A DNA stretch of 64,000 bases, taken from the NCBI GenBank assembly GCA_947501885.1, contig CANMXN010000001.1, forward strand, positions 372,001 through 436,000, read 5' to 3'. Source of the stretch: an uncultured Sphingorhabdus sp. Its GTDB lineage: Bacteria > Pseudomonadota > Alphaproteobacteria > Sphingomonadales > Sphingomonadaceae. The position numbers were made by a program, and so were the translations under genes. The notes beneath the pieces were generated by a model. It made no database searches and was not told the origin of the DNA. It saw only the letters and a program-made list of their open reading frames with translations. Of the stretch, positions 1 to 7,127 are shown in pieces; the stretch's first letter is position 1, and each line of letters opens with the position of its first letter.

Positions 1-518
1 CGATTGATGATGCGGTTGGTTGCGGTATTATAACGGCAGCGGCCAAACATCTGAAGAAAACGGGCAAGTTAAAACGGACCATTCGCCTATTTTGGGCGGG
101 TGCAGAAGAAGTCGGCATCTGGGGCGGCCGTGATTATGCTGCCAAACATGCGGGTACCAATCACGCGCTTGCTATGGAGTCCGATTTTGGTGCGGGCGCT
201 GTTTGGCGCGTTGATTTTGCCCTACCCGCTAGCGCTAAACCCTTACAAGATAGAATAGCCAAAGCATTGCATCCGCTTGGGATTGTTGCATCATCATTGC
301 CTGCGGGCGGCGGGGCCGATGTTGGCCCCATCATTCGTGCACAAAACCTTGGCATCATTGACTTACAACAAGATGGTCTTAAATATTTTGATCTGCATCA
401 CACGCCCGATGATACGCTTGATAAGATTGATAAAGCTGATGTGCAGCAAAATGTTGCTGCTTGGGCGCTGACATTGCGCGAGCTGGCCAATTATGAAGGT
501 AAATTGGATAATAAATGA
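1..518 (+). CDS. M28-family zinc metallopeptidase, C-terminal part (5' truncated by window edge)
   Basis: This is the end of a secreted or periplasmic-type M28 aminopeptidase/carboxypeptidase Q-like enzyme; reading is open from base 3. The visible part carries the family metal-site motifs in order: an IDDA segment (bridging Asp), WAGAEE (catalytic Glu plus Glu ligand), ESDFG (acidic ligand) and LHHTPDDTLDKID near the C terminus (His ligand). Such enzymes use two zinc ions to remove residues from peptide ends. The start and any signal peptide lie outside the window. Its stop codon overlaps the start of the following lipoprotein gene (ATGA), which suggests translational coupling. The family is secure; the substrate is not known. 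Confidence 0.88.
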   Translation, partial: IDDAVGCGIITAAAKHLKKTGKLKRTIRLFWAGAEEVGIWGGRDYAAKHAGTNHALAMESDFGAGAVWRVDFALPASAKPLQDRIAKALHPLGIVASSLPAGGGADVGPIIRAQNLGIIDLQQDGLKYFDLHHTPDDTLDKIDKADVQQNVAAWALTLRELANYEGKLDNK

Positions 519-799
519 TGCAAGGTAAGATTCCTTCTTCTCTTTCAATAGGTTTTATATTGGCTCTGTCCGCTTGCAATAGCGGCGAGGAAATACCGCA
601 AAAAAGTGATAAAGAAGAGTTAGAAGAAATTATCGAGCAGAATGTTAATGCAGTTGAAAAAGAAGCAAAGTCCATTAAGGAAGCAGCTGCTGAGGCAGTA
701 AAAATAATCGAAGCAGATGCGCAAAGTGAAATTGATAATATTGAGGAAAATATTAGCGAACCAACTCCCGATAATTCGTCAAATGAAGAGAGTGAATAA
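515..799 (+). CDS. small acidic lipoprotein of unknown function
   Basis: A 94-residue protein with a short hydrophobic leader ending in LALSAC, a typical lipobox, so Cys20 should be lipidated after signal peptidase II cleavage. The mature part is almost entirely charged and Ala-rich (Glu, Asp, Lys, Ala), probably one long helix, and ends in a Ser/Asn/Glu tail. It overlaps the peptidase stop by 4 nt. I do not recognise a family. A diverged copy of its acidic tail lies at about 2963-3070, on the other side of the MerR/ICMT cluster, which suggests duplication around an insertion. Confidence 0.6.
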   Translation: MMQGKIPSSLSIGFILALSACNSGEEIPQKSDKEELEEIIEQNVNAVEKEAKSIKEAAAEAVKIIEADAQSEIDNIEENISEPTPDNSSNEESE

Positions 800-884
800 G
801 ATAATATATCTCAACTACTCTGGAACCTCAAAATCTTTAAAAACCACTATAATCAAATAAATCCGATGATTTAATAAAGTCAAG

Positions 885-1316
885 TTAGAGAGGCTTCAAA
901 CGCTCATGAGATTCTGTGGCACATTCTGCATGATTATTTATCGAGGCCATTACTTGGCAAGTTGCCACATTGCCACCATCACAACTCACGATAATGCGTT
1001 TTAACTCAGATTCTAGAGCTTGAAGATGGCTAAGTCGTTTCTGAACCTCTACCAACTGTTTTTGCGCTAATGAATCCACCCCAGAACAATCTTGATCGGG
1101 TTCGTCCTGTAATGCGAGCAAATCCCTTACAGAATCCATAGAAAACCCAAGTTCTCGAGCATGTCGAATAAACGACAAACGTTCTACATCTACATTGTTA
1201 TAAAGCCTCTGCCCGCTCGCGCTTCTATCAGGTGTACACATCAAACCAACGTTTTCATAGTATCGAATGGTCGTCACCTTGACTTTTGCAGCGCTAGAAA
1301 GAATTCCAATTGTCAT
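885..1316 (-). CDS. MerR-family metal-responsive regulator (CadR/PbrR/ZntR-like)
   Basis: A MerR-family activator of about 143 residues: an N-terminal winged-helix DNA-binding domain (TTIRYYENVGL signature), a long dimerisation helix and a C-terminal metal-binding loop. Cysteines sit where Zn/Cd/Pb sensors of this family have them: one in the QDCSGVDSL helix start and two in the loop CDGGNVATC, with a further Cys and His near the C terminus. It is transcribed divergently from the ICMT cluster, and a 19-bp-spacer promoter with a dyad lies between them (1344-1374). I chose the ATG at 1316; a TTG at 1328 with a GGAA upstream is a possible alternative. The family is secure; the inducing metal is inferred. 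Confidence 0.85.
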   Translation of the reverse strand: MTIGILSSAAKVKVTTIRYYENVGLMCTPDRSASGQRLYNNVDVERLSFIRHARELGFSMDSVRDLLALQDEPDQDCSGVDSLAQKQLVEVQKRLSHLQALESELKRIIVSCDGGNVATCQVMASINNHAECATESHERLKPL

Positions 1317-1343
1317 AAGTTTTTTCAAAATTAATTTTCCTGC

Positions 1344-1374
1344 TTGCTTCTATAGTGACTGTAGACTGTATCCT
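1344..1374 (+). promoter_or_regulatory. MerR-type promoter/operator with 19-bp spacer
   Basis: The -35 element TTGCTT (1344-1349) and -10 element TATCCT (1369-1374) are separated by 19 bp, the overlong spacing typical of MerR-activated promoters. An imperfect dyad (CTATAGT, G, ACTGTAG; 1350-1364, 6 of 7 pairs) fills the spacer. The CTATAGT half resembles the operators I recall for CadR and PbrR. It points toward the GTG start at 1408. Confidence 0.7.
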
Positions 1375-1407
1375 AATATTCGACTCACAAACAAGAGGGA
1401 AAAATCT

Positions 1408-1899
1408 GTGACCGATTATCCAAATTCATTATCAAGCCCATCAACCAAAAAATTCTACTTCCCACCTTTGTTGCAATTCTTTGTATATTTTATAGTGGGC
1501 TATATTCTAACAAGGGTTTTCCCGGCTTTGAGTTTCAATGAAAAAGTATTATTATGGTTATCAGTTCCTATGATTGGTATCGGCATACTTCTCCTAATAT
1601 TAGCTGTCAGAATATTTGTAAAAGCCGACACAACAATTAATCCCATTGAAGCGTCAAAGGCCAGCTCTTTAGTGACATGGGGATTATATCGATTTACTAG
1701 AAATCCAATGTATTTAGGATTACTTATCACTATAATTGGAGGTTCTCTAGCACTACAAAATTTAGCAGCATTGTGCGGGCCAGTTTTATTTTTCATTTCA
1801 ATGACTATATTGCAAATTAAACCAGAAGAGCATGTATTAAAAAGCAAGTTTGGTAAAACTTATATAGATTACTGCAAACAAACGCGTCGATGGCTATAG
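1408..1899 (+). CDS. ICMT-like membrane methyltransferase (isoprenylcysteine carboxyl methyltransferase family), first copy
   Basis: A 163-residue integral membrane protein of the ICMT/PEMT superfamily, with about four hydrophobic segments. The family core is near the C terminus: YRFTRNPMYLG (the SAM-binding Arg-Asn-Pro-x-Tyr motif) followed by EEHVLKSKFG and YIDYCKQTRRW. Bacterial members probably use S-adenosylmethionine, but their substrates are mostly unknown and protein prenylation is not expected here. The GTG start has GAGG about 9 nt upstream; in-frame codons back to 1267 would run through the promoter. It is the first gene of the cluster driven by the MerR-type promoter. Confidence 0.82.
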   Translation: MTDYPNSLSSPSTKKFYFPPLLQFFVYFIVGYILTRVFPALSFNEKVLLWLSVPMIGIGILLLILAVRIFVKADTTINPIEASKASSLVTWGLYRFTRNPMYLGLLITIIGGSLALQNLAALCGPVLFFISMTILQIKPEEHVLKSKFGKTYIDYCKQTRRWL

Positions 1900-1911
1900 G
1901 AACTTTATCTA

Positions 1912-2484
1912 ATGATAGATTTTTCAACACTAATCGAATGGTTTTTATTTGTTACGTCTGCATTTTCAATTAATGCTATTTTTCTGTTGTCCTTAATTGC
2001 AATTCTGACCCAAAAATTCCAATTCTTTCCACCGCCAAAAAAGCAAAGTTGGCAACTACGAACGTTTATAGTGCTATTTCGTATGTTCATTTATCCATTA
2101 GTCGGACTTTCAATTTTTTTCTTCAAGCCCTTGGAAGACGATAATGCCTTATTACAATACGGAATTGGGCTTATACTTATAATGGTAGGTTTTGGACTAG
2201 CTTTCTGGATTACATTTCAAATGGGTTGGCGGAATGCTTTTGGTGAAAAGCATGGCCTCCAAACGCAAGGTTGGTTTCGAATAAGCCGAAATCCAGTTTA
2301 TGTAGCAACATGGTTCGGGATTATCGGTTGGGGGCTAGTCACTAATTCATACCTTATTTGGATTCTTCTTACATTATGGGCAATAATGTACATTCTTGCA
2401 CCTTTTGTTGAAGAGCCATGGCTTGAGAATGAATATGGCATAGATTACCTTGACTACAAAAAGAATACTAGGCGGTTCATATGA
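1912..2484 (+). CDS. ICMT/NnrU-like membrane methyltransferase, second copy
   Basis: A 190-residue polytopic membrane protein with about five transmembrane segments. The C-terminal half carries the same fold signature as its neighbour: FRISRNPVYVATW (Arg-Asn-Pro-x-Tyr) and then the VEEPWLENEYG and YLDYKKNTRRF motifs. It starts 12 nt after the first ICMT-like gene. The two proteins differ widely outside the motifs, so they are not a recent duplication. The next gene overlaps its stop codon. SAM-dependent methylation of a membrane-partitioning substrate is inferred from the family. Confidence 0.8.
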   Translation: MIDFSTLIEWFLFVTSAFSINAIFLLSLIAILTQKFQFFPPPKKQSWQLRTFIVLFRMFIYPLVGLSIFFFKPLEDDNALLQYGIGLILIMVGFGLAFWITFQMGWRNAFGEKHGLQTQGWFRISRNPVYVATWFGIIGWGLVTNSYLIWILLTLWAIMYILAPFVEEPWLENEYGIDYLDYKKNTRRFI

Positions 2485-2873
2485 TGAACATAATGAATCG
2501 AATTATAAGTCGATCTTATCCTGTCATAGCTGGATTAATCTTTCTTGCTCTTGGATTTTTGACATTAGTTTATCCTGATATCTTGAGCTATTATTCAATT
2601 TTCATTGATGTTCCAGAATCACGGATAGCTATTCGTGCTATGATTGGTGGTGGAGAAATCGGAATAGCAATTATTCTACTGATTGGTGAACGTGTTGGTT
2701 TATCTTTACAACAAAGAAGTTTTATTGCTGCAGTTATCTTCATTAGCGTAGGGTCAATAAGGTTCTTGGCAAGCAGTTTTGAAGGGTTAGAAATACTTTT
2801 CACACAACCACTTCGAGAAGCTTCTATAGAAATCATGTTAGGGATTATCGGATTTTGGGCCGCAAGTAAGTAA
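2481..2873 (+). CDS. DUF4345-like four-helix membrane protein
   Basis: A 130-residue protein with four hydrophobic helices and a conserved-looking RAMIGGGEIGIAI segment after the first loop, the pattern of DUF4345-type small membrane proteins. The function of the family is unknown. Its ATG overlaps the end of the second ICMT-like gene by 4 nt, so it is probably the last gene of the MerR-controlled operon. No metal-ligand motifs such as CxxC or His clusters are visible, so a role as a transporter is not supported. Confidence 0.6.
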   Translation: MMNIMNRIISRSYPVIAGLIFLALGFLTLVYPDILSYYSIFIDVPESRIAIRAMIGGGEIGIAIILLIGERVGLSLQQRSFIAAVIFISVGSIRFLASSFEGLEILFTQPLREASIEIMLGIIGFWAASK

Positions 2874-2890
2874 CAACAAATTATCTTTTA

Positions 2891-3070
2891 ATGCGCTATT
2901 TGCTGTTATTGCCTATATCTTTCAGGATATTGAGCAAACATATATCAACGCTTCATTTTATCAAACAAGATGCACAGCAAGAAATTGATGATGCTCAACC
3001 CATAGAGAATATTGCGCCCGAATTGCCTGATGATACTGAAGGTAGTAACGATCCAATCGATCAAAAGTAA
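2891..3070 (+). pseudogene. remnant related to the lipoprotein at 515-799
   Basis: An open frame of 59 codons. The C-terminal half (DAQQEIDDAQPIENI and an acidic Pro/Asp tail) aligns with DAQSEIDNIEENI and the acidic tail of the lipoprotein at 515-799, at both protein and nucleotide level. The N-terminal half is hydrophobic but has no lipobox Cys and looks unrelated. I read it as a truncated, fused duplicate rather than a working gene. Confidence 0.4.
2944..2968 (+). repeat. 25-bp direct repeat, copy 1
   Basis: Matches 3128-3152 at 24 of 25 positions (C/T difference at the 11th base). The copies are 184 bp apart and bracket the lipoprotein-like remnant. Confidence 0.7.
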
Positions 3071-3127
3071 ATTTTTCTTATTAACTTTTCATATCTTAGA
3101 ATTAAGGCTTTGCTATCGGCAATAATT

Positions 3128-3152
3128 ATCAACGCTTTATTTTATCAAACAA
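3128..3152 (+). repeat. 25-bp direct repeat, copy 2
   Basis: Second copy of the repeat at 2944-2968 (24/25). On the minus strand both copies can encode the same ending, LFDK(I/M)KR-stop, so the repeat may be the 3' end of a small duplicated gene. Confidence 0.7.
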
Positions 3153-3292
3153 ATCAATTAATTCACTGAACTTCACTTTTTGCTTATCCATATTTATATT
3201 TGTGGTAGGTGCTTTTTTTGCATTTATAGCCCCCATATTGCTTTAAAGTTATGAAATTATTTTTATAAAGTATCTACACGTGCAGTTTATAA

Positions 3293-3313
3293 AAATGGTC
3301 GGGGAGACAGGAT
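3293..3313 (-). repeat. tRNA-Pro 3'-end fragment (candidate distal attachment site)
   Basis: Twenty-one bases identical to 5743-5763, which is the last 18 nt of the intact tRNA-Pro gene (through the encoded CCA) plus 3 flanking bases. Same orientation as the tRNA and 2450 bp beyond its 3' end, the geometry left by tRNA-targeted integration. No integrase is present. Confidence 0.75.
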
Positions 3314-3344
3314 GAGAGCGGTAAAATATTTGAGGTAGCTTAGC

Positions 3345-3370
3345 CTCACACCCAAGATTGATTGAGTGCA
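3345..3370 (+). repeat. imperfect 26-nt direct repeat flanking the GGDEF-EAL gene, left copy
   Basis: Begins CTCACAC and shares the core AAGATTGATTGA with 5546-5571; 22 of 26 positions agree. It lies 47 bp after the stop codon of the GGDEF-EAL gene. Confidence 0.6.
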
Positions 3371-3416
3371 AGTTTTGATCGGATATAGATCAGTTTAGAT
3401 GTGGTATATCATCCTA

Positions 3417-5327
3417 TTAGGCAGATCGTGATTTAAGTATGTTCTGATCTTTTATTACATCTAATAGCTCTTCACTCCCCATAGGTTTTCCAAAAAGATA
3501 ACCTTGCACCGAATTTGCACCAACTCTTTTGGCCATGAGGAGTTGAATTTCGTCTTCAACACCTTCAAGTAAACAATCCACTCCAAGCGCATTGGCAGTA
3601 ACTGAAAGTGAATGAAGGATTTTTTCAGTCATGGGATTGCCAACGTCAGTTACGAATGACCTATCTACCTTGAGTTTATCGATTGGTAATTCTCGTAAAT
3701 AGTTGAAGTTGGAATAGCCTGTCCCGAAATCATCCAATGCAACGCTATGTCCTAGACGTGATAAACGGTAGAGGTTTTTACATGCTTTTTCGGTATCTGC
3801 CATCATCGCAGTTTCAGTGACTTCAAATTCAATCAACTTCGGATCAAGTCCGCTATGGACTAACAGTTTGATAATTTCATCCATGACTTGGTTTGATAAT
3901 AAGTCATGTCCAGAGAGATTGATGGCGAGTGGAATTGGATTGTGCCAATTCTGTAGAGTTTCGATGGCCTTGCCAAGAACAGCAAGGGTGATTTTTGAAA
4001 TAAGACCATTTTCTTCGGCAATCTTAATAAAGCGGTCTGGTTCAACTCTGCCAAGGTTTGGACAATCCCAACGCGCTAAAGCCTCTGCTCTTATTACTTG
4101 ATTTTGGTTTAGATCGACTTGAGGTTGAAATAAAACTTCAATTTCAGATGGGAAGTTAGCAAGGCGTAAAGCGTCCTCAATTTCAAAACGCTCCTTTGCA
4201 TTCTTCTCATGCTCCTCAGTAAATATAATTGAACGATTTTTTCCATGCTTTTTAGCATGAAGTAGAGCATAATCAGCATTACGAGTATATACTGTAATGT
4301 CATTAGATTGATTTATCCTTGTGCTTCCAACGGACGCAGAAAGTTGGATTAAACGACCCTCTACATCATAGGGAGCAGCAATCTTTTCTAAGAGCAGGTT
4401 ACACCAATTTTCGCATTCCGATTCACTCTCAACTTCATCCAAAATAATATTAAATTCATCGCCGCCAATACGACTGACTGTTGCTTTTGAACCAGCATGT
4501 AATTGCATACGCTGTGCTACCGCGATGAGCAATTCATCACCAACCAGATGCCCATATACGTCATTCACCATTTTGAAGCCATCAAGGTCAAGTGCAATTA
4601 ACCAACTATCAGCCTTATTATTATTGGCCTTGCTTTTATCTTTGAGGAAAGCAAAGAATGCACGGCGATTTGGTAAACCTGTTAAACTATCAGTCATAGC
4701 ATGTTGGTGCATGGCAACATTGAGACGATCAGCTTCGATCAATTTTTTTTCAGCAACCTCTTTCGCTTCAATCGCTAACGAGATCGTACGTTGTAAAAAA
4801 ATAGAAAAAGCTAAACCAACAAATGCAGTCGCAAAACCAATATAGCCATAAGCAGCACCTTGCCCTACAAAATCAGAAGTTATTTCGATATAAAGACTTA
4901 ACAAAACAATAGATATGGAAACTATAGCCAATCGGATTGAAACACTGGTAAACGCAAATGCCAAGGCCATCATGGGGAAGTAGATTAGGTTCGATGCATC
5001 CAGACTAGTATGTACCGCCACCATAACATTGACATAGACCATAAAGTTTGTAGCTGCTGCTATTAGTTCTAGGCGATTAGAACTTAACCAAGCGCGTGAG
5101 AGAAACCAACCAACTCCAGCCACAACAGCAGCAAGCAAGGATACTGACACCATTTTAAATTGATCAAACCCGCTAAGCGCAGAAAAATGTACTGGAACCA
5201 TCACAGCATAATATAGACTTGCCATCACAAGGTAGGCACGTAAGATTGTACGATTAGCATTGGCCATCGCATCTGTTGTACCAATGAAGAACAACTTTTT
5301 GAGAAAAGTCCCTACATGAATAATCAT
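3417..5327 (-). CDS. membrane-anchored GGDEF-EAL cyclic-di-GMP enzyme
   Basis: A 636-residue protein. Residues about 25-185 form five or six transmembrane helices of a membrane sensor region. Then comes a GGDEF domain with an intact GGDEF active site (288-292), and an EAL domain with EAL at 415-417 in AEALARW and the DDFGTGYSN loop. Both catalytic signatures are present, so the protein could make or degrade c-di-GMP; which activity dominates cannot be read from sequence. The start at 5327 has a GGGG ribosome-binding element. It is the only gene between the tRNA-Pro 3'-end copy at 3293 and tRNA-Pro itself, so it may be cargo of a small tRNA-integrated element. Confidence 0.92.
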   Translation of the reverse strand: MIIHVGTFLKKLFFIGTTDAMANANRTILRAYLVMASLYYAVMVPVHFSALSGFDQFKMVSVSLLAAVVAGVGWFLSRAWLSSNRLELIAAATNFMVYVNVMVAVHTSLDASNLIYFPMMALAFAFTSVSIRLAIVSISIVLLSLYIEITSDFVGQGAAYGYIGFATAFVGLAFSIFLQRTISLAIEAKEVAEKKLIEADRLNVAMHQHAMTDSLTGLPNRRAFFAFLKDKSKANNNKADSWLIALDLDGFKMVNDVYGHLVGDELLIAVAQRMQLHAGSKATVSRIGGDEFNIILDEVESESECENWCNLLLEKIAAPYDVEGRLIQLSASVGSTRINQSNDITVYTRNADYALLHAKKHGKNRSIIFTEEHEKNAKERFEIEDALRLANFPSEIEVLFQPQVDLNQNQVIRAEALARWDCPNLGRVEPDRFIKIAEENGLISKITLAVLGKAIETLQNWHNPIPLAINLSGHDLLSNQVMDEIIKLLVHSGLDPKLIEFEVTETAMMADTEKACKNLYRLSRLGHSVALDDFGTGYSNFNYLRELPIDKLKVDRSFVTDVGNPMTEKILHSLSVTANALGVDCLLEGVEDEIQLLMAKRVGANSVQGYLFGKPMGSEELLDVIKDQNILKSRSA

Positions 5328-5822
<495 letters not shown>

Positions 5823-5940
5823 ACAATTTGTTCACACACTCTATGCTGGTTGGAGTGTGAGCCGTCATTAACAGCGGATTTTGATGCTGTCTATGATCAG
5901 TTTCTCAATATTCAATATTTTTTTGCTGCTAACAAAAAAA

Positions 5941-6017
5941 TGGTGGACCCGGAGGGACTCGAACCCCCGACCTAGCCGTTATGAGCGGCCAGCTCTAACC
6001 AACTGAGCTACAGGTCC
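5941..6017 (-). tRNA. tRNA with CAU anticodon (probably tRNA-Ile2, possibly elongator Met)
   Basis: A 77-nt minus-strand cloverleaf with acceptor GGACCTG/CGGGTCC, anticodon loop CTCATAA (CAU), T-loop GTTCGAGTC and an encoded CCA. The C4-G69 and C5-G68 acceptor pairs are those known to favour TilS lysidine modification of tRNA-Ile2 in E. coli, so I lean to Ile2 (reads AUA). An elongator methionine tRNA cannot be excluded by eye. The acceptor stem starts with paired GG, so it is not the initiator. Confidence 0.9.
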
Positions 6018-6108
6018 ATTACCTTAAATAATAAGATAAGATCGCCCCGATAGCGGAAAGATGGGGCAAAGTGCAAGGCCGATTTTCAATAAAAATATAA
6101 TGATAATA

Positions 6109-7113
6109 TTATTCAAAATATAATGACAATAATTCATCAAGTGAAGTAGCCGCAACTTCATTATGCCTAAGGCAAGCAAATACCTCTTCCCACCAATGAT
6201 AGAAGGCTTCTAAATCTTCTTCATTACGCACATATGGTGTGTATCCAGCAGCAAGCGAAGGTGAATGAAACGAAAAATTTAATATCTGAACACCTTCTTG
6301 CAGTGATTTTTCTATACCTATGATTGTTTTTTCGAGTGGAACACCTTCAGGTGTTAGCGCGATACGTTCCAATAAGTTGGTGCGCGCCATTAGCGAATGC
6401 GCAATTTTAGATTCAAATATATCATGATAAATATTGCCGCTTGATTTCCCAAATAATCCAGTAAACACAGTAGTAACTGGTATTTCTAGTAATTTGTCTG
6501 GCGTTACCCAATAAGGATTGATCGGGAATTTGCTATAATTAGGCCCATATTGCTTAGTGTAAGAGAAACGTGAACGTACTGATGTATCAATCTTCACGCC
6601 AAGATCATTTAATATTTTAACAGTTTCAGCTCCTGCGCCATAGCGACCTGCCCTATATATAGAAGGAGTGATATTAAATTTTTGAGCTATTAAATTGCAT
6701 AGATTCGTTAACTTTGCGCGCTCTAAATCAGGCGGAAGATTACAAGCATAGCTATTATAGGATGTGACAATTTCATCGAAAGGCGGATTTACCCATGGGT
6801 GAAGCTGTATGCCAACATCTGCTATATCTTTAGCACAATAACTGCGAAGCAATTCAACAGCTTCATCATTCTCAACAATAGGATAATCAATCAAATAAAT
6901 CGGCTTAACACCATGTTTGACGCAGAGATTTTGAAATCTATCTATCTTTGGGATATGCCGAAGCCCGTGTTGATCGCGCGTGAAGGGTTTATCCCAATCA
7001 AATTCTTCTTCAGTGTCTACTGTTATAATATATCGTGGGTCAGAAAATACTTTCTTACTGAATTGCGATTTTTTAGGGATAGACAATGGGCTAATTACTG
7101 CTTTCTCGCCCAT
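6109..7113 (-). CDS. WalW-like polysaccharide deacetylase-family protein
   Basis: A 334-residue protein of the NodB-like deacetylase superfamily, in the WalW-type subgroup often linked with polysaccharide loci. Visible motifs: ITVDTEEEFDWDKPF near residue 30 (the paired acidic catalytic/metal motif), DVGIQLHPWVNPPFD near 107 (His motif), YRAGRYGAG near 155, and FSFHSPSLAAGY near 280. There is no signal peptide, so it is probably cytoplasmic. It starts 14 nt after the stop of the upstream histidine kinase gene and is almost certainly co-transcribed with it. Deacetylation of a sugar polymer or precursor is inferred from the fold; the substrate is unknown. Confidence 0.82.
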   Translation of the reverse strand: MGEKAVISPLSIPKKSQFSKKVFSDPRYIITVDTEEEFDWDKPFTRDQHGLRHIPKIDRFQNLCVKHGVKPIYLIDYPIVENDEAVELLRSYCAKDIADVGIQLHPWVNPPFDEIVTSYNSYACNLPPDLERAKLTNLCNLIAQKFNITPSIYRAGRYGAGAETVKILNDLGVKIDTSVRSRFSYTKQYGPNYSKFPINPYWVTPDKLLEIPVTTVFTGLFGKSSGNIYHDIFESKIAHSLMARTNLLERIALTPEGVPLEKTIIGIEKSLQEGVQILNFSFHSPSLAAGYTPYVRNEEDLEAFYHWWEEVFACLRHNEVAATSLDELLSLYFE

Positions 7114-7127
7114 GATCTCTAATCCTC

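Larger units (their letters stand above)
2874..3416. other. 543-bp gene-poor stretch with gene debris and direct repeats
   Basis: This stretch contains no confident full-length gene. In order it holds a 59-codon open frame (2891-3070) whose second half resembles the tail of the lipoprotein at 515-799; two copies of a 25-bp direct repeat (2944-2968, 3128-3152); a start-less frame ending in a hydrophobic segment (3106-3246); on the minus strand a 35-codon ORF (3129-3236) ending LIDLFDKIKR, with no Shine-Dalgarno sequence; a copy of the tRNA-Pro 3' end (3293-3313); and one copy of an imperfect 26-nt repeat (3345-3370). It reads as a recombination scar zone. Confidence 0.6.

Noticed and set aside
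1267-1407. Extended N terminus of the first ICMT-like gene
   Set aside because: The added 47 codons would overlap the MerR gene start and contain the promoter/operator; the GTG at 1408 has a good ribosome-binding site.
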